A DNA stretch of 64,000 bases from Paenibacillus glycinis (GCF_009909185.1 NZ_JAAAMV010000025.1:1-64000); one strand, 5' to 3'; counted from the first letter of the stretch, positions 45,886-55,711 are shown. Made by a program: numbers and translations. The notes: generated by a model not told the origin, from the letters alone.

Positions 45886-47121
45886 ATGTCCAGGCTCATT
45901 GTATTAGGCTGCATCGCGTATCTCGTCGTCGGCTTGGGTCAGCTCGCCATCGGCGCCGTCATGGAACCGATGGTCCATGCGTACGGCATTCTGTACGGAG
46001 ACGGCGGCCAGCTCGTCATGCATCAGTTCCTTGGCGGCATGGCCGGCATTTTGTGCGCGCCGTGGCTGATGAACAAATTCGGCAAAAAGCCCGTGCTCAT
46101 GGCGGCGATCGGCGTCATGGCCGCAGCCGAGCTTCTCTATACGCTGCTCCCGCCTTGGAGCGTCATGCTGACGATCGCGCCTTTCGCCGGCGTCGGGCTC
46201 GGCATGACGGAGGCGGTCGTCGGTTCCTTCGTCATCGGCGCTTCCGGCGAGAAGGCCAATATCTATATGAGCCGCGTGGAGACGTTCTTCGGCGTCGGGG
46301 CGCTCATCATTCCGTTCGCTGGCGCGGGCCTGATCGAAGCCGGACAGTGGAAGCTCTCGTTCGGCATCGTCGGCGCGATGTCCGCCGCGACCTTCGTGCT
46401 CTGGCTCGTTTGGTGGCCGTCCGTGCTGGATCGGCCCGCCCGGGCGGGCGACCATGCCGGCGAGCCCCACGCCCCGCACGGCCGGAGCGCCGACGCGACC
46501 ATGCCCCGCACCCGCAGGCAGGGCGGCTTGATTTTGACGGCCTGCGCCTTGTTCTTCGTCGTCTATGTCGGGCTGGAAATGAGCTTCATCCATTACCTGC
46601 CCTCCCTGCTCGTCGCCAGCAACGGCATGACGGAAGCTTCCGCCACGCTGGTCCTCAGCCTCTTCTGGGGCGCCATGGTCATCGGTCGGCTCGTGTCCGG
46701 CCAATTGGCCGACCGGATCGGCGGAGCCGCGTATCTGCTCGCGACCTGCGCCGCGGCGGCCGTTCTGTTCGTGCTCATGACGTTCTTCACGGGCACGGCG
46801 CCCGCCTTCGTCCTGACGTTCATCGTCGGCTTGATGATGTCCGGCATGTTCGCCATCGCCATCGTCTTCGCCAACCGCGCCTTTCCCGGCGCGACCGAGC
46901 GCACGACGAGCCTGCTGATGGCCTGCGGCGGCATCGGCGGCGCGCTGCTGCCCGAGGGCGCCGGCTGGTTTCTGGACGTCCATGGCCCGAGCGCCACGCG
47001 CTGGCTGTTTGCGGCGACCGCAATCGCGCTGCTGGCCGTCATGGCTTGGGCGGCCGCGGCCGCGCGCCGGACCGGGCGCATCGGCCGGGTCGTCGCTGTA
47101 GAACAATCCCACTCGGCTTAG
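45886..47121 (+). CDS. MFS transporter
   Basis: 411 residues with about twelve membrane segments and the cytoplasmic MFS loop NKFGKKPV between helices 2 and 3; the second half repeats it as DRIGGAAY. Substrate not readable from sequence. The ATG at 45886 has GGAGG 7 bases upstream. The CE7 esterase gene begins 13 bases after the stop, so both are likely cotranscribed; import of an acetylated sugar followed by deacetylation is one possibility. Confidence 0.88.
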   Translation: MSRLIVLGCIAYLVVGLGQLAIGAVMEPMVHAYGILYGDGGQLVMHQFLGGMAGILCAPWLMNKFGKKPVLMAAIGVMAAAELLYTLLPPWSVMLTIAPFAGVGLGMTEAVVGSFVIGASGEKANIYMSRVETFFGVGALIIPFAGAGLIEAGQWKLSFGIVGAMSAATFVLWLVWWPSVLDRPARAGDHAGEPHAPHGRSADATMPRTRRQGGLILTACALFFVVYVGLEMSFIHYLPSLLVASNGMTEASATLVLSLFWGAMVIGRLVSGQLADRIGGAAYLLATCAAAAVLFVLMTFFTGTAPAFVLTFIVGLMMSGMFAIAIVFANRAFPGATERTTSLLMACGGIGGALLPEGAGWFLDVHGPSATRWLFAATAIALLAVMAWAAAAARRTGRIGRVVAVEQSHSA

Positions 47122-47134
47122 GAGGAATCCTTTC

Positions 47135-48115
47135 ATGAATCACGCCATCGCAAGGCGCAAACGCGAGCTCGAAACCTATTCCGCTCCGCCCACGATCGAT
47201 CCGGCCGAACTGGACGCGTATTGGCATGCCGCCTTGAAGGCTTTTGCCGACAAACCGCCGGAAGTGCGGCGCGAGCGGGCGGAGTCGCCCTTTCAGGGCG
47301 TCACGGTCGACCGCCTTACCTATACAGGCTTCGACGATACGCCGATTCACGGTTGGTTCATGGTGCCGGACACTCGCCGGAACGCGGATGGCGCCCGCGC
47401 CGATGCCGGCCGGTACCCTTGCGTCGTCACGTTCCCCGGCTATACGGATGATCGCGGCTATCCCGAACGGTACGCCAGCTGGCTGCTGCTGGGATATGCG
47501 GTGCTGGCCGTCGACGTGCGGGGCCAGGGCGGCGAGACCGGCAATGCGATGGCGCTGCGGTCCGGCGCCGTCAAGGGCTGGGTATCCGGCAACGTGCTCG
47601 AGCCCATGGATTCGTACTACCATGCCATTACGATGGATGCGGTCCGCGCGGTCGAGGCCGCGGCGGCGCAGCCGGAGACGGATCCGTCGAGGCTTGCGAC
47701 CGTCGGCGCCAGCCAAGGCGGCGGTCTGGCGCTCATCGCCGCGGCGCTGTGCCCCAAAGTAACCGCGGTCGTCGCGGACATTCCGAATTTATGCCATATG
47801 GACTTCGGCGTGCTCCACTCCAGCAGCTCCTTGACGGAGCTCGCCCAGTACGCGAAGCGCTACCCGGACCGGCTGGAAGCCGTGCTGCACGCGATCGCCC
47901 ATTACGACCTGTTGAACCTTGCCCCGCGGATCGCGGTCCCTGTCCTGCTGTCTGTCGGCTGGAAGGATCCCGTCTGCATGCCGGAAACGATCTATGCGGT
48001 ATACAACCGGATCGCGGCGGACAAGACGATCGTCGATTATCCGTTCGGCGGCCACGAGGTCAGCGAAGCGCAGCACCGGGAACGGATTCTTTTCCTTTGC
48101 GCGCGGTTTCGCTAA
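47135..48115 (+). CDS. Acetyl esterase of the CE7 type (acetylxylan esterase / cephalosporin C deacetylase)
   Basis: 326 residues, alpha/beta hydrolase. CE7 marks: the GASQGG nucleophile elbow (Ser about 190), the DVRGQGGE segment, catalytic Asp in GWKDPVC and His in FGGHEV. Removes acetyl groups from short acetylated sugars and cephalosporins. No signal peptide, so it acts inside the cell. AGGAGG lies upstream. Encoded directly after the MFS transporter. Confidence 0.92.
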   Translation: MNHAIARRKRELETYSAPPTIDPAELDAYWHAALKAFADKPPEVRRERAESPFQGVTVDRLTYTGFDDTPIHGWFMVPDTRRNADGARADAGRYPCVVTFPGYTDDRGYPERYASWLLLGYAVLAVDVRGQGGETGNAMALRSGAVKGWVSGNVLEPMDSYYHAITMDAVRAVEAAAAQPETDPSRLATVGASQGGGLALIAAALCPKVTAVVADIPNLCHMDFGVLHSSSSLTELAQYAKRYPDRLEAVLHAIAHYDLLNLAPRIAVPVLLSVGWKDPVCMPETIYAVYNRIAADKTIVDYPFGGHEVSEAQHRERILFLCARFR

Positions 48116-48189
48116 TTTCCGCCAAAAATAGCGATGGACGCTCTTGTCCGATGAGCTATAATGAAAAGTATTCAAGTTCCAGACAACCA

Positions 48190-48243
48190 GAAGAACCTCC
48201 GGCCTCCGCTGCGCGCGCAGCAGATTTCCCGAGGTTCTTTGTC
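48190..48243. terminator. Terminator between CE7 gene and the alpha/beta hydrolase gene
   Basis: AGAACCTC and GAGGTTCT arms with a GC-rich 30-base loop region, T-rich on the right side; may serve both convergent genes. Confidence 0.55.
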
Positions 48244-48266
48244 GCTTGAGAGGACCTTGCCGCGCC

Positions 48267-49106
48267 TCACGGCCCGCAAAACGCCTTCAGCCGCTCCGCG
48301 ATCACGCGTTGGTTGAACAGGTCCGGCGCGTTATGCCCCAGGCCTTTCAGCAGCATCAGCCTTGCCGCCGGGATGGCTTCGGCCGCCGCGCGGGCGCCCT
48401 GCCGCAGGAATGCCGGGCTGTCGCCGCCGGCCATGACGAGCGTGCTCGCCGTGATCGCGGCGTAAGCGGAGACCGTGGAATCGAGCCGGAACACCTCCTC
48501 CATCTCCTTGATCAGCGTCGGAAGCTTATCCTTTAGCTTTCGGCCCTCCCAGAACAACAGGGACGGGAGCAGGAGCAGCTTCAGCAGCCAGGCCGGCACG
48601 CGCGAGACCCGCCGCGAGACGGCGACGCCTTTCAGAAAATGCACGAACGCCGACAGCTCCCGGCCTTGCTCCATGGCGCGCTTGTAGGCCGGCAGCCAGT
48701 CGGACGGAAAAGCGCCGCCGACGGAGATCGCCGGCTCGTAAACGGCGATGGCCGCGAAGGCGTCCGGACGCGTCCTGGCCAGCTCCAGCGCGATCAGCCC
48801 GCCGTAGCTGTGGCCGAAGAGACGGGTCGCGCCCGTGGCGAGCCGCACCGCCATCAGATCCTCGCATTCCTTGGCGATGCTGTACCGCTCGCCCTGCGGC
48901 CCGCTGTAGCGCCGTCCGCGGCGGTCGATGTTGTATACGGTGAACGCATCCGCCAGCTCCGCGGCCAGCTTCTCGTATTCGTGGCCGGAGACGAACGCGC
49001 CGTGAACGAGGATCAATCCGGGGCCGCTGCCGATCCGGCGATACCCGATCATCGTGCCGTCCGCGGAGACGGCGTGATCCAGCCTGTAGGCTTGCTTGAT
49101 TTTCAT
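48267..49106 (-). CDS. Alpha/beta hydrolase
   Basis: 279 residues. Oxyanion-hole segment LILVHGAFVSG, nucleophile elbow FGHSYGG (Ser about 114) and a C-terminal LGHNAPD that supplies the catalytic His. No specific substrate can be assigned. The ATG at 49106 has AGGAGGG 7 bases upstream; the much longer open frame upstream overlaps the divergent gene and is not coding. Confidence 0.88.
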   Translation of the reverse strand: MKIKQAYRLDHAVSADGTMIGYRRIGSGPGLILVHGAFVSGHEYEKLAAELADAFTVYNIDRRGRRYSGPQGERYSIAKECEDLMAVRLATGATRLFGHSYGGLIALELARTRPDAFAAIAVYEPAISVGGAFPSDWLPAYKRAMEQGRELSAFVHFLKGVAVSRRVSRVPAWLLKLLLLPSLLFWEGRKLKDKLPTLIKEMEEVFRLDSTVSAYAAITASTLVMAGGDSPAFLRQGARAAAEAIPAARLMLLKGLGHNAPDLFNQRVIAERLKAFCGP

Positions 49107-49251
49107 GAAGAGTCCCTCCTTTCCCGCCGCGCCGCCGCCCGGCTTTCGTTCGCTGTCCGAAGCATGATACTCGCCCGCGAGCGGGTCATGAACGCGGCGG
49201 CCCTCCGCTTGGGCGCATGAAAATACCATCCAGAGAGGAAGTGACCGCGCC

Positions 49252-50427
49252 GTGACCAAACCATCCGACGCTCCTCCGAAACGCCGGCCGCCGGCCGCTC
49301 CGAACGAGGCGCCCGTGCTCGGCCGCAGAGCGCTCAACCGGGCGCTGCTCGCCCGGCAGCTGCTGCTGGAGCGGGCGGCCATATCGCCGATCGCGGCCCT
49401 CGAGCATCTGGTCGGCATGCAGTCGCAGGCGCCGACCGCGCCTTATGCCGGGCTCTGGTCGCGGCTTGCGCGGTTCCGGACGGACGAACTCTCCCGTCTG
49501 ATGGCCGAGCGCGAGACGGTTCGCATCGCGCTGATGCGTTCCACCATACACCTCGTCTCCGCCCGGGACTGCCAGCGGCTGCGCCCGCTCCTGCAGCCCG
49601 TGCACGAACGGGCGCTGAAGGGCAATTTCGGCCGCAAGCTCGCCGGGCTCGACCCGGCGGAGCTTGCCGCGGCCGGGCGGGCGCTCGTCGAGGAGCGCCC
49701 GCTCACGTTCGCGGAGCTCGGCGCCCTGCTCCGCGAACGGCATTGGCCGGACCGCGAGGCGCCGGCGCTCGCGAACGCGGTGCGCACGTATGTCCCGCTC
49801 GTGCAGGTGACGCCCCGCGGCATGTGGGGCGCGAGCGCCCAAGCCGCCCATACGTCGGCCGAAGCCTGGCTCGCGGACCTGCCGTCCGAGGCCGAATCCA
49901 CGGCCGCCGAACTGCTGCTGCGTTATCTCGCGGCCTTTGGTCCCGCTTCGGTCAAGGACATGGCCGCCTGGTCGGGCTTGACGGGGCTGCGCGGCGTCGT
50001 GGAGGCGCTCCGCCCGCGGCTCCGCGTCTTCCGCGACGAGGGCGGCACGGAATTATTCGATGCGCCGGGCGCCCCGCTTCCCGATGAGCATGCGGCCGCG
50101 CCGGTACGCTTCCTCGCGGAATTCGATAACATCCTGCTGTCGCATGCCGACCGCTCGCGCATCCTCGCGGAAGAGCTCCGGCCGCTCGTCTTCACCGAGA
50201 ACGGCTTGATTCGGTCCGCGTTCCTCGTGGACGGGTTCGTCGCCGGCCTATGGCGGATCGAGCGCGCGAAGAATACCGCCCGGCTGATCCTGACGCCGTT
50301 TGCGCCGCTGCAAGAACCCGATCGCGCGGCGCTCCTCGCCGAAGGCGGGGAGCTGCTCGCATTCGCCGCAGCCGACGCCGAGCAGCACCACATTGCTTTC
50401 GCCGATGACCTGCCCCTGATGCACTAA
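49252..50427 (+). CDS. Winged-helix DNA-binding protein (HTH_42/DUF1006 type)
   Basis: 391 residues. The pattern LNRALLARQLLLER ... HLVGMQSQAPTAPYAGLWSR, followed by MRSTIHLVSARD and a C-terminal LLSHADRSRIL segment, matches the winged-helix protein family that includes YcaQ/AlkX DNA glycosylases in its wider superfamily. A repair or regulatory role is possible. The start is GTG after AGAGGAAG. The DUF5946 gene follows by about 20 bases. Confidence 0.82.
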   Translation: MTKPSDAPPKRRPPAAPNEAPVLGRRALNRALLARQLLLERAAISPIAALEHLVGMQSQAPTAPYAGLWSRLARFRTDELSRLMAERETVRIALMRSTIHLVSARDCQRLRPLLQPVHERALKGNFGRKLAGLDPAELAAAGRALVEERPLTFAELGALLRERHWPDREAPALANAVRTYVPLVQVTPRGMWGASAQAAHTSAEAWLADLPSEAESTAAELLLRYLAAFGPASVKDMAAWSGLTGLRGVVEALRPRLRVFRDEGGTELFDAPGAPLPDEHAAAPVRFLAEFDNILLSHADRSRILAEELRPLVFTENGLIRSAFLVDGFVAGLWRIERAKNTARLILTPFAPLQEPDRAALLAEGGELLAFAAADAEQHHIAFADDLPLMH

Positions 50428-50448
50428 AACGACCTGGAGGTGCCTGCC

Positions 50449-50949
50449 ATGAAATCATCCATCGTGAAATGCCCCGGCTGCGGATTGATGCTGCCGAACC
50501 AATCGTACGCCGAGCCGCCGCGGTTTCACGCGTCCGGCGAATGCATGGAGCTGTATAACGAGCTGTCTCTCTATACCGCGTCCCGCGGACACGAACAATT
50601 CATTCACCAGCTGGCGCTCGACGCTTACGGCGCGCAGCATTCCGGCGGCGGGACGCGCCCGATCACGACGGCTTTCTCGCTGATCGGCCTCTACCTGGTC
50701 GTGGAGCACGGCTTTACGGGCAGGCAGGTGCAGCTGGCCCACATGGAGCTGGGCAGGCGAAAATCCGACTGGCCGGAGCTGACGCCGCCTCTGTCGCCCG
50801 CGGCCATGACCGTACAGGATGTCCTCCAAGCCGAGGCCGGCCCGAAGCGCGATGCCGCGATTCAGGATTGGGTCCGCTCCGTATGGGCAAGTTGGGCCCA
50901 TGTCCGGGATTGGGTGAAAGAGGCAGCCCGGCCGGTCGTGCAGGCGTAA
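50449..50949 (+). CDS. DUF5946 family protein with a C-x2-C motif
   Basis: 166 residues. Begins with KCPGCGLMLP and a further Cys in SGECMELYNEL, a possible metal site, then a helical body with SLIGLYLVVEHG. Matches my recollection of DUF5946, of unknown function. The ATG at 50449 has GGAGG 8 bases upstream. It closes a two-gene unit with the winged-helix gene. Confidence 0.75.
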   Translation: MKSSIVKCPGCGLMLPNQSYAEPPRFHASGECMELYNELSLYTASRGHEQFIHQLALDAYGAQHSGGGTRPITTAFSLIGLYLVVEHGFTGRQVQLAHMELGRRKSDWPELTPPLSPAAMTVQDVLQAEAGPKRDAAIQDWVRSVWASWAHVRDWVKEAARPVVQA

Positions 50950-51160
50950 GCGGCAGCCCGGCCGCTTAGCCGCGCGTCAAGAAGCACAGCCTGCCAAGCA
51001 CTTCGGCGGCATAGTTGAGATGCATGCGGCAGCAGGGTAAGCTCCGGCTCCGGCTCCGGCAGGACCTGCACCGACAGGCTGCGCCAATCAGCCGGCATGC
51101 GCGTGTTCCCTGCGATTTCTTATGATTACCCGTGCCGGCTCCGCGTCTATGCCGGCAGGT
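50950..51160. other. Gene-free stretch
   Basis: No coding sequence recognised. It includes a short CTCCGG triplicate near 51045-51060. The terminator of the upstream unit follows at 51161. Confidence 0.5.
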
Positions 51161-51205
51161 CCCCTCGGGCGCGTATCCCGCGTTCGGCGGGGCCTTTTTG
51201 CATGC
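51161..51205 (+). terminator. Terminator of the winged-helix-DUF5946 unit
   Basis: GGTCCCCTCGGGCGCG and CGCGTTCGGCGGGGCC pair with small bulges, followed by TTTTT. Confidence 0.65.
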
Positions 51206-51321
51206 TCCGTCTCCTCGCACTCAGCGCTCGAAGCAACCGTTCTCCGCCCTTCCCATAATGTTCCTTCACAGTAGTATCGTATAATCGCGCGGCTTGTATG
51301 CAGGGCCGCGCATCCTCGGGC

Positions 51322-51358
51322 AACGCAAAAAAACCGCATCCTCCGCAGGAGAATCCGG
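51322..51358 (-). terminator. Terminator of the MBL-fold gene
   Basis: On the minus strand CCGGATTCTCC-TGC-GGAGGATGCGG is followed by TTTTTTT, shortly after the stop codon. Confidence 0.75.
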
Positions 51359-51372
51359 TCGTGCTTCGCATG

Positions 51373-52353
51373 CTATTCCCGCCACCAAGCCGACTGCGGG
51401 TAACCCTCCTCCGACACCTCGACGGTCTCTCCGATCCGCGGCGTGGCGATGCGGACGCCCTGGGCGCGGGCGGCCTTGACCGCGCGCTCGACGGGCTCGT
51501 CCCACGCATGGAAGCCGAGCGTGAACGCCGCCCAGTGAATCGGCACGAGCAGCCCGCCGCGCACGTCGCGATGCGCCTGCACCGTCTGCTCCGGCATCAT
51601 GTGGATGTTCGCCCAGCGTTCGTCGTACTGCCCGCACTCCATCATCGTCAAGTCGAACGGGCCGTATTTGTTCCCGATGTCCTTGAAATGCGGCGCGTAG
51701 CCGCTGTCCCCGCTGAAGAATACCCGGCTGTTCGGTCCGTGCATGACCCACGAGCACCACAGCGATCCGTTGCGGTCGCTCAGCCCCCTTCCCGAGAAAT
51801 GGCGCGCGGGCGTGCAGGCCAGCTTCAGACCCGCCAGCTCCAGCTCGTCCCACCAGCCGTGCTCCGTGACCCGTTCCGGCGGCACGCCCCATTTGATCAG
51901 GAGGCGCCGCACGCCGAGCGGCACGACGAAACGTTCCGCTTTGTCCCGCAGCTTGCGGATGGACGGCTTGTCCAGATGGTCGAAGTGATTATGCGAGAGA
52001 ATGACGGCATCCAGCTTCGGAAAGTCCTCCGGCGCGAGCGGCAGTATTCCGCTGTAGCGTTTGCCTCCGAAGATCGGCACGGGCGACGGCGAGGCCGAGA
52101 ACATCGGATCGAACAGCAGGCGCCGGCCTTCCAGCTCCAGCAGGAACGCGGAATGCCCGAACCAGGTCACCCGAATTCCGTCGGGCCTCGCTTTCGCGGA
52201 CAGCGACAACGGAACGACCGGAATCGGCTTCGCCGGCTTGCGCCGCGGGTCGCCGCGAAACTGATCGCGAAGCATGCCGGCAAGCGACCGCAGGTTGACG
52301 CCCATGGACGTCGGCACCAGATTTTCGTACTTCTTTCCCCGTTTGGCTGACAT
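51373..52353 (-). CDS. MBL-fold metallohydrolase (NAPE-PLD-like)
   Basis: About 326 residues. Metallo-beta-lactamase motif SHNHFDHLD with the upstream WFGHSAFLLE and downstream FFSGDSGY and PIHWAAF segments typical of the NAPE-PLD/UlaG branch, whose members cut phosphodiester or lactone bonds. No signal peptide. Start at 52353 has GGGGGA 9 bases upstream; an in-frame ATG at 52377 with a weaker GGAG is an alternative. Confidence 0.88.
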   Translation of the reverse strand: MSAKRGKKYENLVPTSMGVNLRSLAGMLRDQFRGDPRRKPAKPIPVVPLSLSAKARPDGIRVTWFGHSAFLLELEGRRLLFDPMFSASPSPVPIFGGKRYSGILPLAPEDFPKLDAVILSHNHFDHLDKPSIRKLRDKAERFVVPLGVRRLLIKWGVPPERVTEHGWWDELELAGLKLACTPARHFSGRGLSDRNGSLWCSWVMHGPNSRVFFSGDSGYAPHFKDIGNKYGPFDLTMMECGQYDERWANIHMMPEQTVQAHRDVRGGLLVPIHWAAFTLGFHAWDEPVERAVKAARAQGVRIATPRIGETVEVSEEGYPQSAWWRE

Positions 52354-52490
52354 ACCGTCCAATCCCCCGTCTACCATGGAATGTTTACTCCAAATCAGTA
52401 TAGTTGAGCCGGATCGGAGAAGTCAAAACGCCCGGGCGCGAGCGGCCGCCGTCATCGTGCTTGCCTGAACGGGCCGACGGGCCGGACAGG

Positions 52491-52520
52491 TTGACACCTC
52501 CGGCGATTCCCGGGTACAGT
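52491..52520 (+). promoter_or_regulatory. exoA promoter (sigma-A)
   Basis: TTGACA (52491-52496) and TACAGT (52515-52520), spacer 18. Confidence 0.65.
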
Positions 52521-52553
52521 AAACCCAACATGGGATAGAGGAGCTGTACGGCA

Positions 52554-53333
52554 ATGAAGCTGGTATCATGGAACGTCAACGGGTTGCGGGCCTGCGTGAC
52601 CAAAGGGTTCATGGATTATTTCGAAGCGGTGGACGCGGATATCTTCTGCGTGCAGGAGACGAAGCTGCAGGAGGGGCAAATCCAGCTGGAGCTCGGGGAT
52701 GCTTATCGGTCGTACTGGAACTACGCGGAGAAGAAAGGCTACTCCGGCACGGCGGTCTTCACGAAGGTCGAGCCGCTCTCCGTGCGCTACGGCATCGAAG
52801 AGGATTACGAGCCGGAGGGCCGGATGCTGACGCTGGAATTCGAGTCGTTCTACCTCGTGAACGTCTACACGCCGAACGCCAAGCGCGATCTGGCGCGGCT
52901 GGACTACCGGCTGGAATGGGAAGACCGCTTCCGGAACTACTTGCTGGAGCTGGACGCGAAGAAGCCCGTGATCGTCTGCGGCGACTTGAACGTCGCGCAC
53001 GAGGAGATCGATCTCAAGCATCCGAAGCCCAACATGGGCAACTCCGGCTTCACGCTGGAGGAACGCGGCAAAATGACCTCGCTCCTCGAAGCCGGCTTCG
53101 TCGATTCGTTCCGGCATTTCTACCCCGACCGCGGCGACGTCTACTCCTGGTGGTCCTACATGCCGAAGGTCCGGGAACGGAACGTGGGGTGGCGGATCGA
53201 CTATTTCCTCGTGTCCGCGCGGCTCGCGCCTTCGCTCGTCGACGCCGAGATCCACTGCGAGGTGATGGGCAGCGATCACTGCCCGGTGGCGTTGGCGCTG
53301 GAGCCGGGGGAACCTGCCGGACAAGCAGAATAG
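52554..53333 (+). CDS. exoA: Exodeoxyribonuclease III / AP endonuclease
   Basis: 259 residues. EEP-fold motifs: SWNVNGLRA, QETKLQ (metal-binding Glu), catalytic CGDLNVAH and the C-terminal SDHCPV. Cuts at abasic sites and degrades 3' ends in base excision repair. Single gene with its own promoter and terminator; GAGGAG is 10 bases upstream of the ATG. Confidence 0.96.
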   Translation: MKLVSWNVNGLRACVTKGFMDYFEAVDADIFCVQETKLQEGQIQLELGDAYRSYWNYAEKKGYSGTAVFTKVEPLSVRYGIEEDYEPEGRMLTLEFESFYLVNVYTPNAKRDLARLDYRLEWEDRFRNYLLELDAKKPVIVCGDLNVAHEEIDLKHPKPNMGNSGFTLEERGKMTSLLEAGFVDSFRHFYPDRGDVYSWWSYMPKVRERNVGWRIDYFLVSARLAPSLVDAEIHCEVMGSDHCPVALALEPGEPAGQAE

Positions 53334-53348
53334 AGTCCGCGATATGAA

Positions 53349-53400
53349 AAGGCTTGCCTGCCGCGAACGGTACGTTCGCGGCCCGGGCAAGCCTGTTTTG
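53349..53400 (+). terminator. exoA terminator
   Basis: AGGCTTGCC...GGGCAAGCCT outer arms with CCGCGAACG/CGTTCGCGG inner arms, followed by GTTTTG. Confidence 0.85.
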
Positions 53401-53576
53401 CGTTACGGAAGGCGACATCGAACAGCGTGCCTCAGTAGGGGCCTTCGACTCGCGGCGCGGCCACCGACCGCACGTCTCCGGCATTATTTCCTGCGACTGC
53501 GCGTGCGTGCGCCGTTGCCATGAGCAAGCCCGCTTCCCGTGCAATACACGGCAACGATCGCCGGCCGCATCGCGCC

Positions 53577-54236
53577 TTAGTCCCCGATCCCGTCCCACTC
53601 GTCCATGAATCGCTCCACGTAAGCCTTCATATATGCATGCCGCTCCTCGGCGATCGCCTTGGCGCTCGGCGTGTTGATGCGATCCTTCAGCCTCAGCAGC
53701 TTCTCATGAAAATGATTGATCGCCGTGCTCTTGCCCGTGCGGTATTCCGCGGCCGTCATCGCATCGCGCGGCCGCAGCGCCGGATCGTAGATGGGATCGC
53801 CCTTCCAGCCGGCGTACAGGAACGCCCGCGCGATCGCGATCGCGCCGATGGCGTCGAGGCGGTCGGCATCCTGCACGACCCGGCCCTCCGGCGTCCGCAT
53901 CGGCGGGTTGGCGCCGCCGTTATAGGACATGTTCGCGATAATCTCGACGACATGCGCCCGATCGGCTTCGGCGACGGGCTGGTTCGCGAGCCAGTCCTCC
54001 ACCTTGCGCAGCCCGCTCTCCTTGGAATCGTTCAATTTCTCGTCGGCCACGTCATGGAGCAGCGCCGCGAGCGAGCAGATGAAGACGTCCGCCCCCTCCC
54101 GCTCCGCCAAATGCCGCGCCATGCGGACGACGCGGTGAATATGCCACCAATCATGCCCGGTGACGTCCCCGCCAAGCTCCTCCCGGGCAAATGCCTCCGC
54201 CGCCGCGAGCACGCGGTCGTTTGCGGTCGTTGTCAT
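53577..54236 (-). CDS. HD-domain phosphohydrolase
   Basis: 219 residues. HD motif residues H (HDWWHIHRV), HD (LLHDVAD) and D (VQDADRLDA) are in order, as in the YedJ/YpgQ subgroup. Such proteins hydrolyse nucleotides or small phosphoesters. ATG at 54236 has AGGAAG 8 bases upstream, preferred over the GTG at 54245. Confidence 0.9.
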   Translation of the reverse strand: MTTTANDRVLAAAEAFAREELGGDVTGHDWWHIHRVVRMARHLAEREGADVFICSLAALLHDVADEKLNDSKESGLRKVEDWLANQPVAEADRAHVVEIIANMSYNGGANPPMRTPEGRVVQDADRLDAIGAIAIARAFLYAGWKGDPIYDPALRPRDAMTAAEYRTGKSTAINHFHEKLLRLKDRINTPSAKAIAEERHAYMKAYVERFMDEWDGIGD

Positions 54237-54330
54237 CCTGGTCACTTCCTGTCTGCTTTCGTCGCCGATCCAAGCGACTTGCGCTTTTATCCCGGCGGTT
54301 GTCCGCCGTTTGCTTATCGATGAAGGCCCG

Positions 54331-54831
54331 TTATAAGCTGCCGCTCTGGAGCTCCCGCCACACTCTCTTATTGCTGTACTGCCGCTCGGAGCTGATATCC
54401 CGCCCGAACCAATCCGGCGGCATGAAGCCTTCGGCCTCCTCGACGGAGTCGAATTCCACTTCCAGCACGGTCAATCGGATCTGATCGTAGCGATCGATCT
54501 CCACCTTCCGGCCGTTCCACTGCGCCGTGACGCGATCCTTCGTCAGCGGCACGAGTCCGCGGCCGTCGGTGAGCTGCTCGTAAATGCCTTGCGTAATCCC
54601 GTATTCGATCTCTTCGCGGGATAACCCGTTTCCGGCTTTGAACGTCTGCGTGTAAAAAACTTCTCCCGACGAGGCGTCCGTGATCCGGCGTACGCGCAGC
54701 TCCTGCGTCTCGTCGATCGCCAGGTACGTCTGCTGGATGCGTTGCTCGGACACCACCTTGAGCAGGCCTTCCTTGATTTGCCGATCCGGATATTCCGCCG
54801 GCAGAAACTTCCGTTCGATCTCCAACCCCAT
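54331..54831 (-). CDS. CYTH domain protein (triphosphate tunnel metalloenzyme family)
   Basis: 166 residues starting with the EIERKF signature, then ELRVRRI, and alternating charged beta strands that build the tunnel (WNGRKVEIDRYD, LEVEFDS). Likely an inorganic triphosphatase or related enzyme. Single gene; AAAGGGG upstream of the ATG. Confidence 0.92.
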   Translation of the reverse strand: MGLEIERKFLPAEYPDRQIKEGLLKVVSEQRIQQTYLAIDETQELRVRRITDASSGEVFYTQTFKAGNGLSREEIEYGITQGIYEQLTDGRGLVPLTKDRVTAQWNGRKVEIDRYDQIRLTVLEVEFDSVEEAEGFMPPDWFGRDISSERQYSNKRVWRELQSGSL

Positions 54832-55012
54832 GCTGCATGACCCCTTTGCCCAATTTAGACTTCATCTATTATAACACCGAGGCGGGTACCGCAATCAATC
54901 ACCCGGGCGACGCAGGCGGCGCGGTCCGGAGCCTTATCGGCGTTTCCGGTGACATGTACCCCTTTCGGCCGGCATATGCTTTCTTGAATGATTCTGAAAA
55001 CGGGGGATGAGG

Positions 55013-55711
55013 ATGAACCAGAATGTGAACTATGCGGTATCGGTTGTCCGGCACTTCATTCCGTACGGCGCGGAGCTTGCCGTGCTGACGCGGCACGGAA
55101 GCATGCCGGCGGTGCTCTTCGCCGATCTCGATTACGACTTCAACGTGGAGCTGGTCGCGCTTTACCGCTACCAGGGCGAGCAGAACCTGATCGTGCTCAA
55201 GAACAACGACGGCGCCTGGCACATGTTCGCGCATGCCAGCGGCAAAGGCGTGTACGTGGCGGATTTGTCGGCGGCGCCCGTTGCCCGGGCCGGCCAGAAC
55301 AGCCTGCTGGTCGGCTGGCAGCACGAGGACGGCCGGGTCGAACTCGACATCCTGCAATGGACGGGAGCGGGTCTGACGCGCATCGTGCCGGACGGCATCG
55401 CGTACGACTGGCTGGAGATCGAGGATATGCCGGGCATCGACGGACCGGACGGCAAGTGCGAGCTGGCGTTGTGGCTGCAGGATTCGGAGCAGTCGTACCG
55501 GATCGAGGCCTATCGCTGGGAAGCGGACGCGAACGGCTTGGTGCCGGCGGTCGACGCGTATCCGTACTACTTCGGCAAAGTCGCCCAGTTCTACGAACAG
55601 ATGACCCAGCAGCAGCCCGAGGTTCCGATGTACCGCAGCGTGCTGGACGAAGCGCTGCAGAAGACGAACGTCGCCCGGCTGGTCGGCGAGCCCGCGGGCG
55701 GGGAAGACTGA
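55013..55711 (+). CDS. Protein of unknown function
   Basis: About 232 residues, no signal peptide, beta-rich with repeating patterns (LVALYRYQGEQNLIVLKN, VELDILQW, YRIEAYRW) suggesting a beta-propeller or VCBS-like fold. No family assigned. The start at 55013 has GGGGGA 5 bases upstream. It has its own strong terminator. Confidence 0.7.
   Translation: MNQNVNYAVSVVRHFIPYGAELAVLTRHGSMPAVLFADLDYDFNVELVALYRYQGEQNLIVLKNNDGAWHMFAHASGKGVYVADLSAAPVARAGQNSLLVGWQHEDGRVELDILQWTGAGLTRIVPDGIAYDWLEIEDMPGIDGPDGKCELALWLQDSEQSYRIEAYRWEADANGLVPAVDAYPYYFGKVAQFYEQMTQQQPEVPMYRSVLDEALQKTNVARLVGEPAGGED

Noticed and set aside
51045-51060. CTCCGG triplicate
   Set aside because: A short simple repeat with no feature around it; treated as chance.
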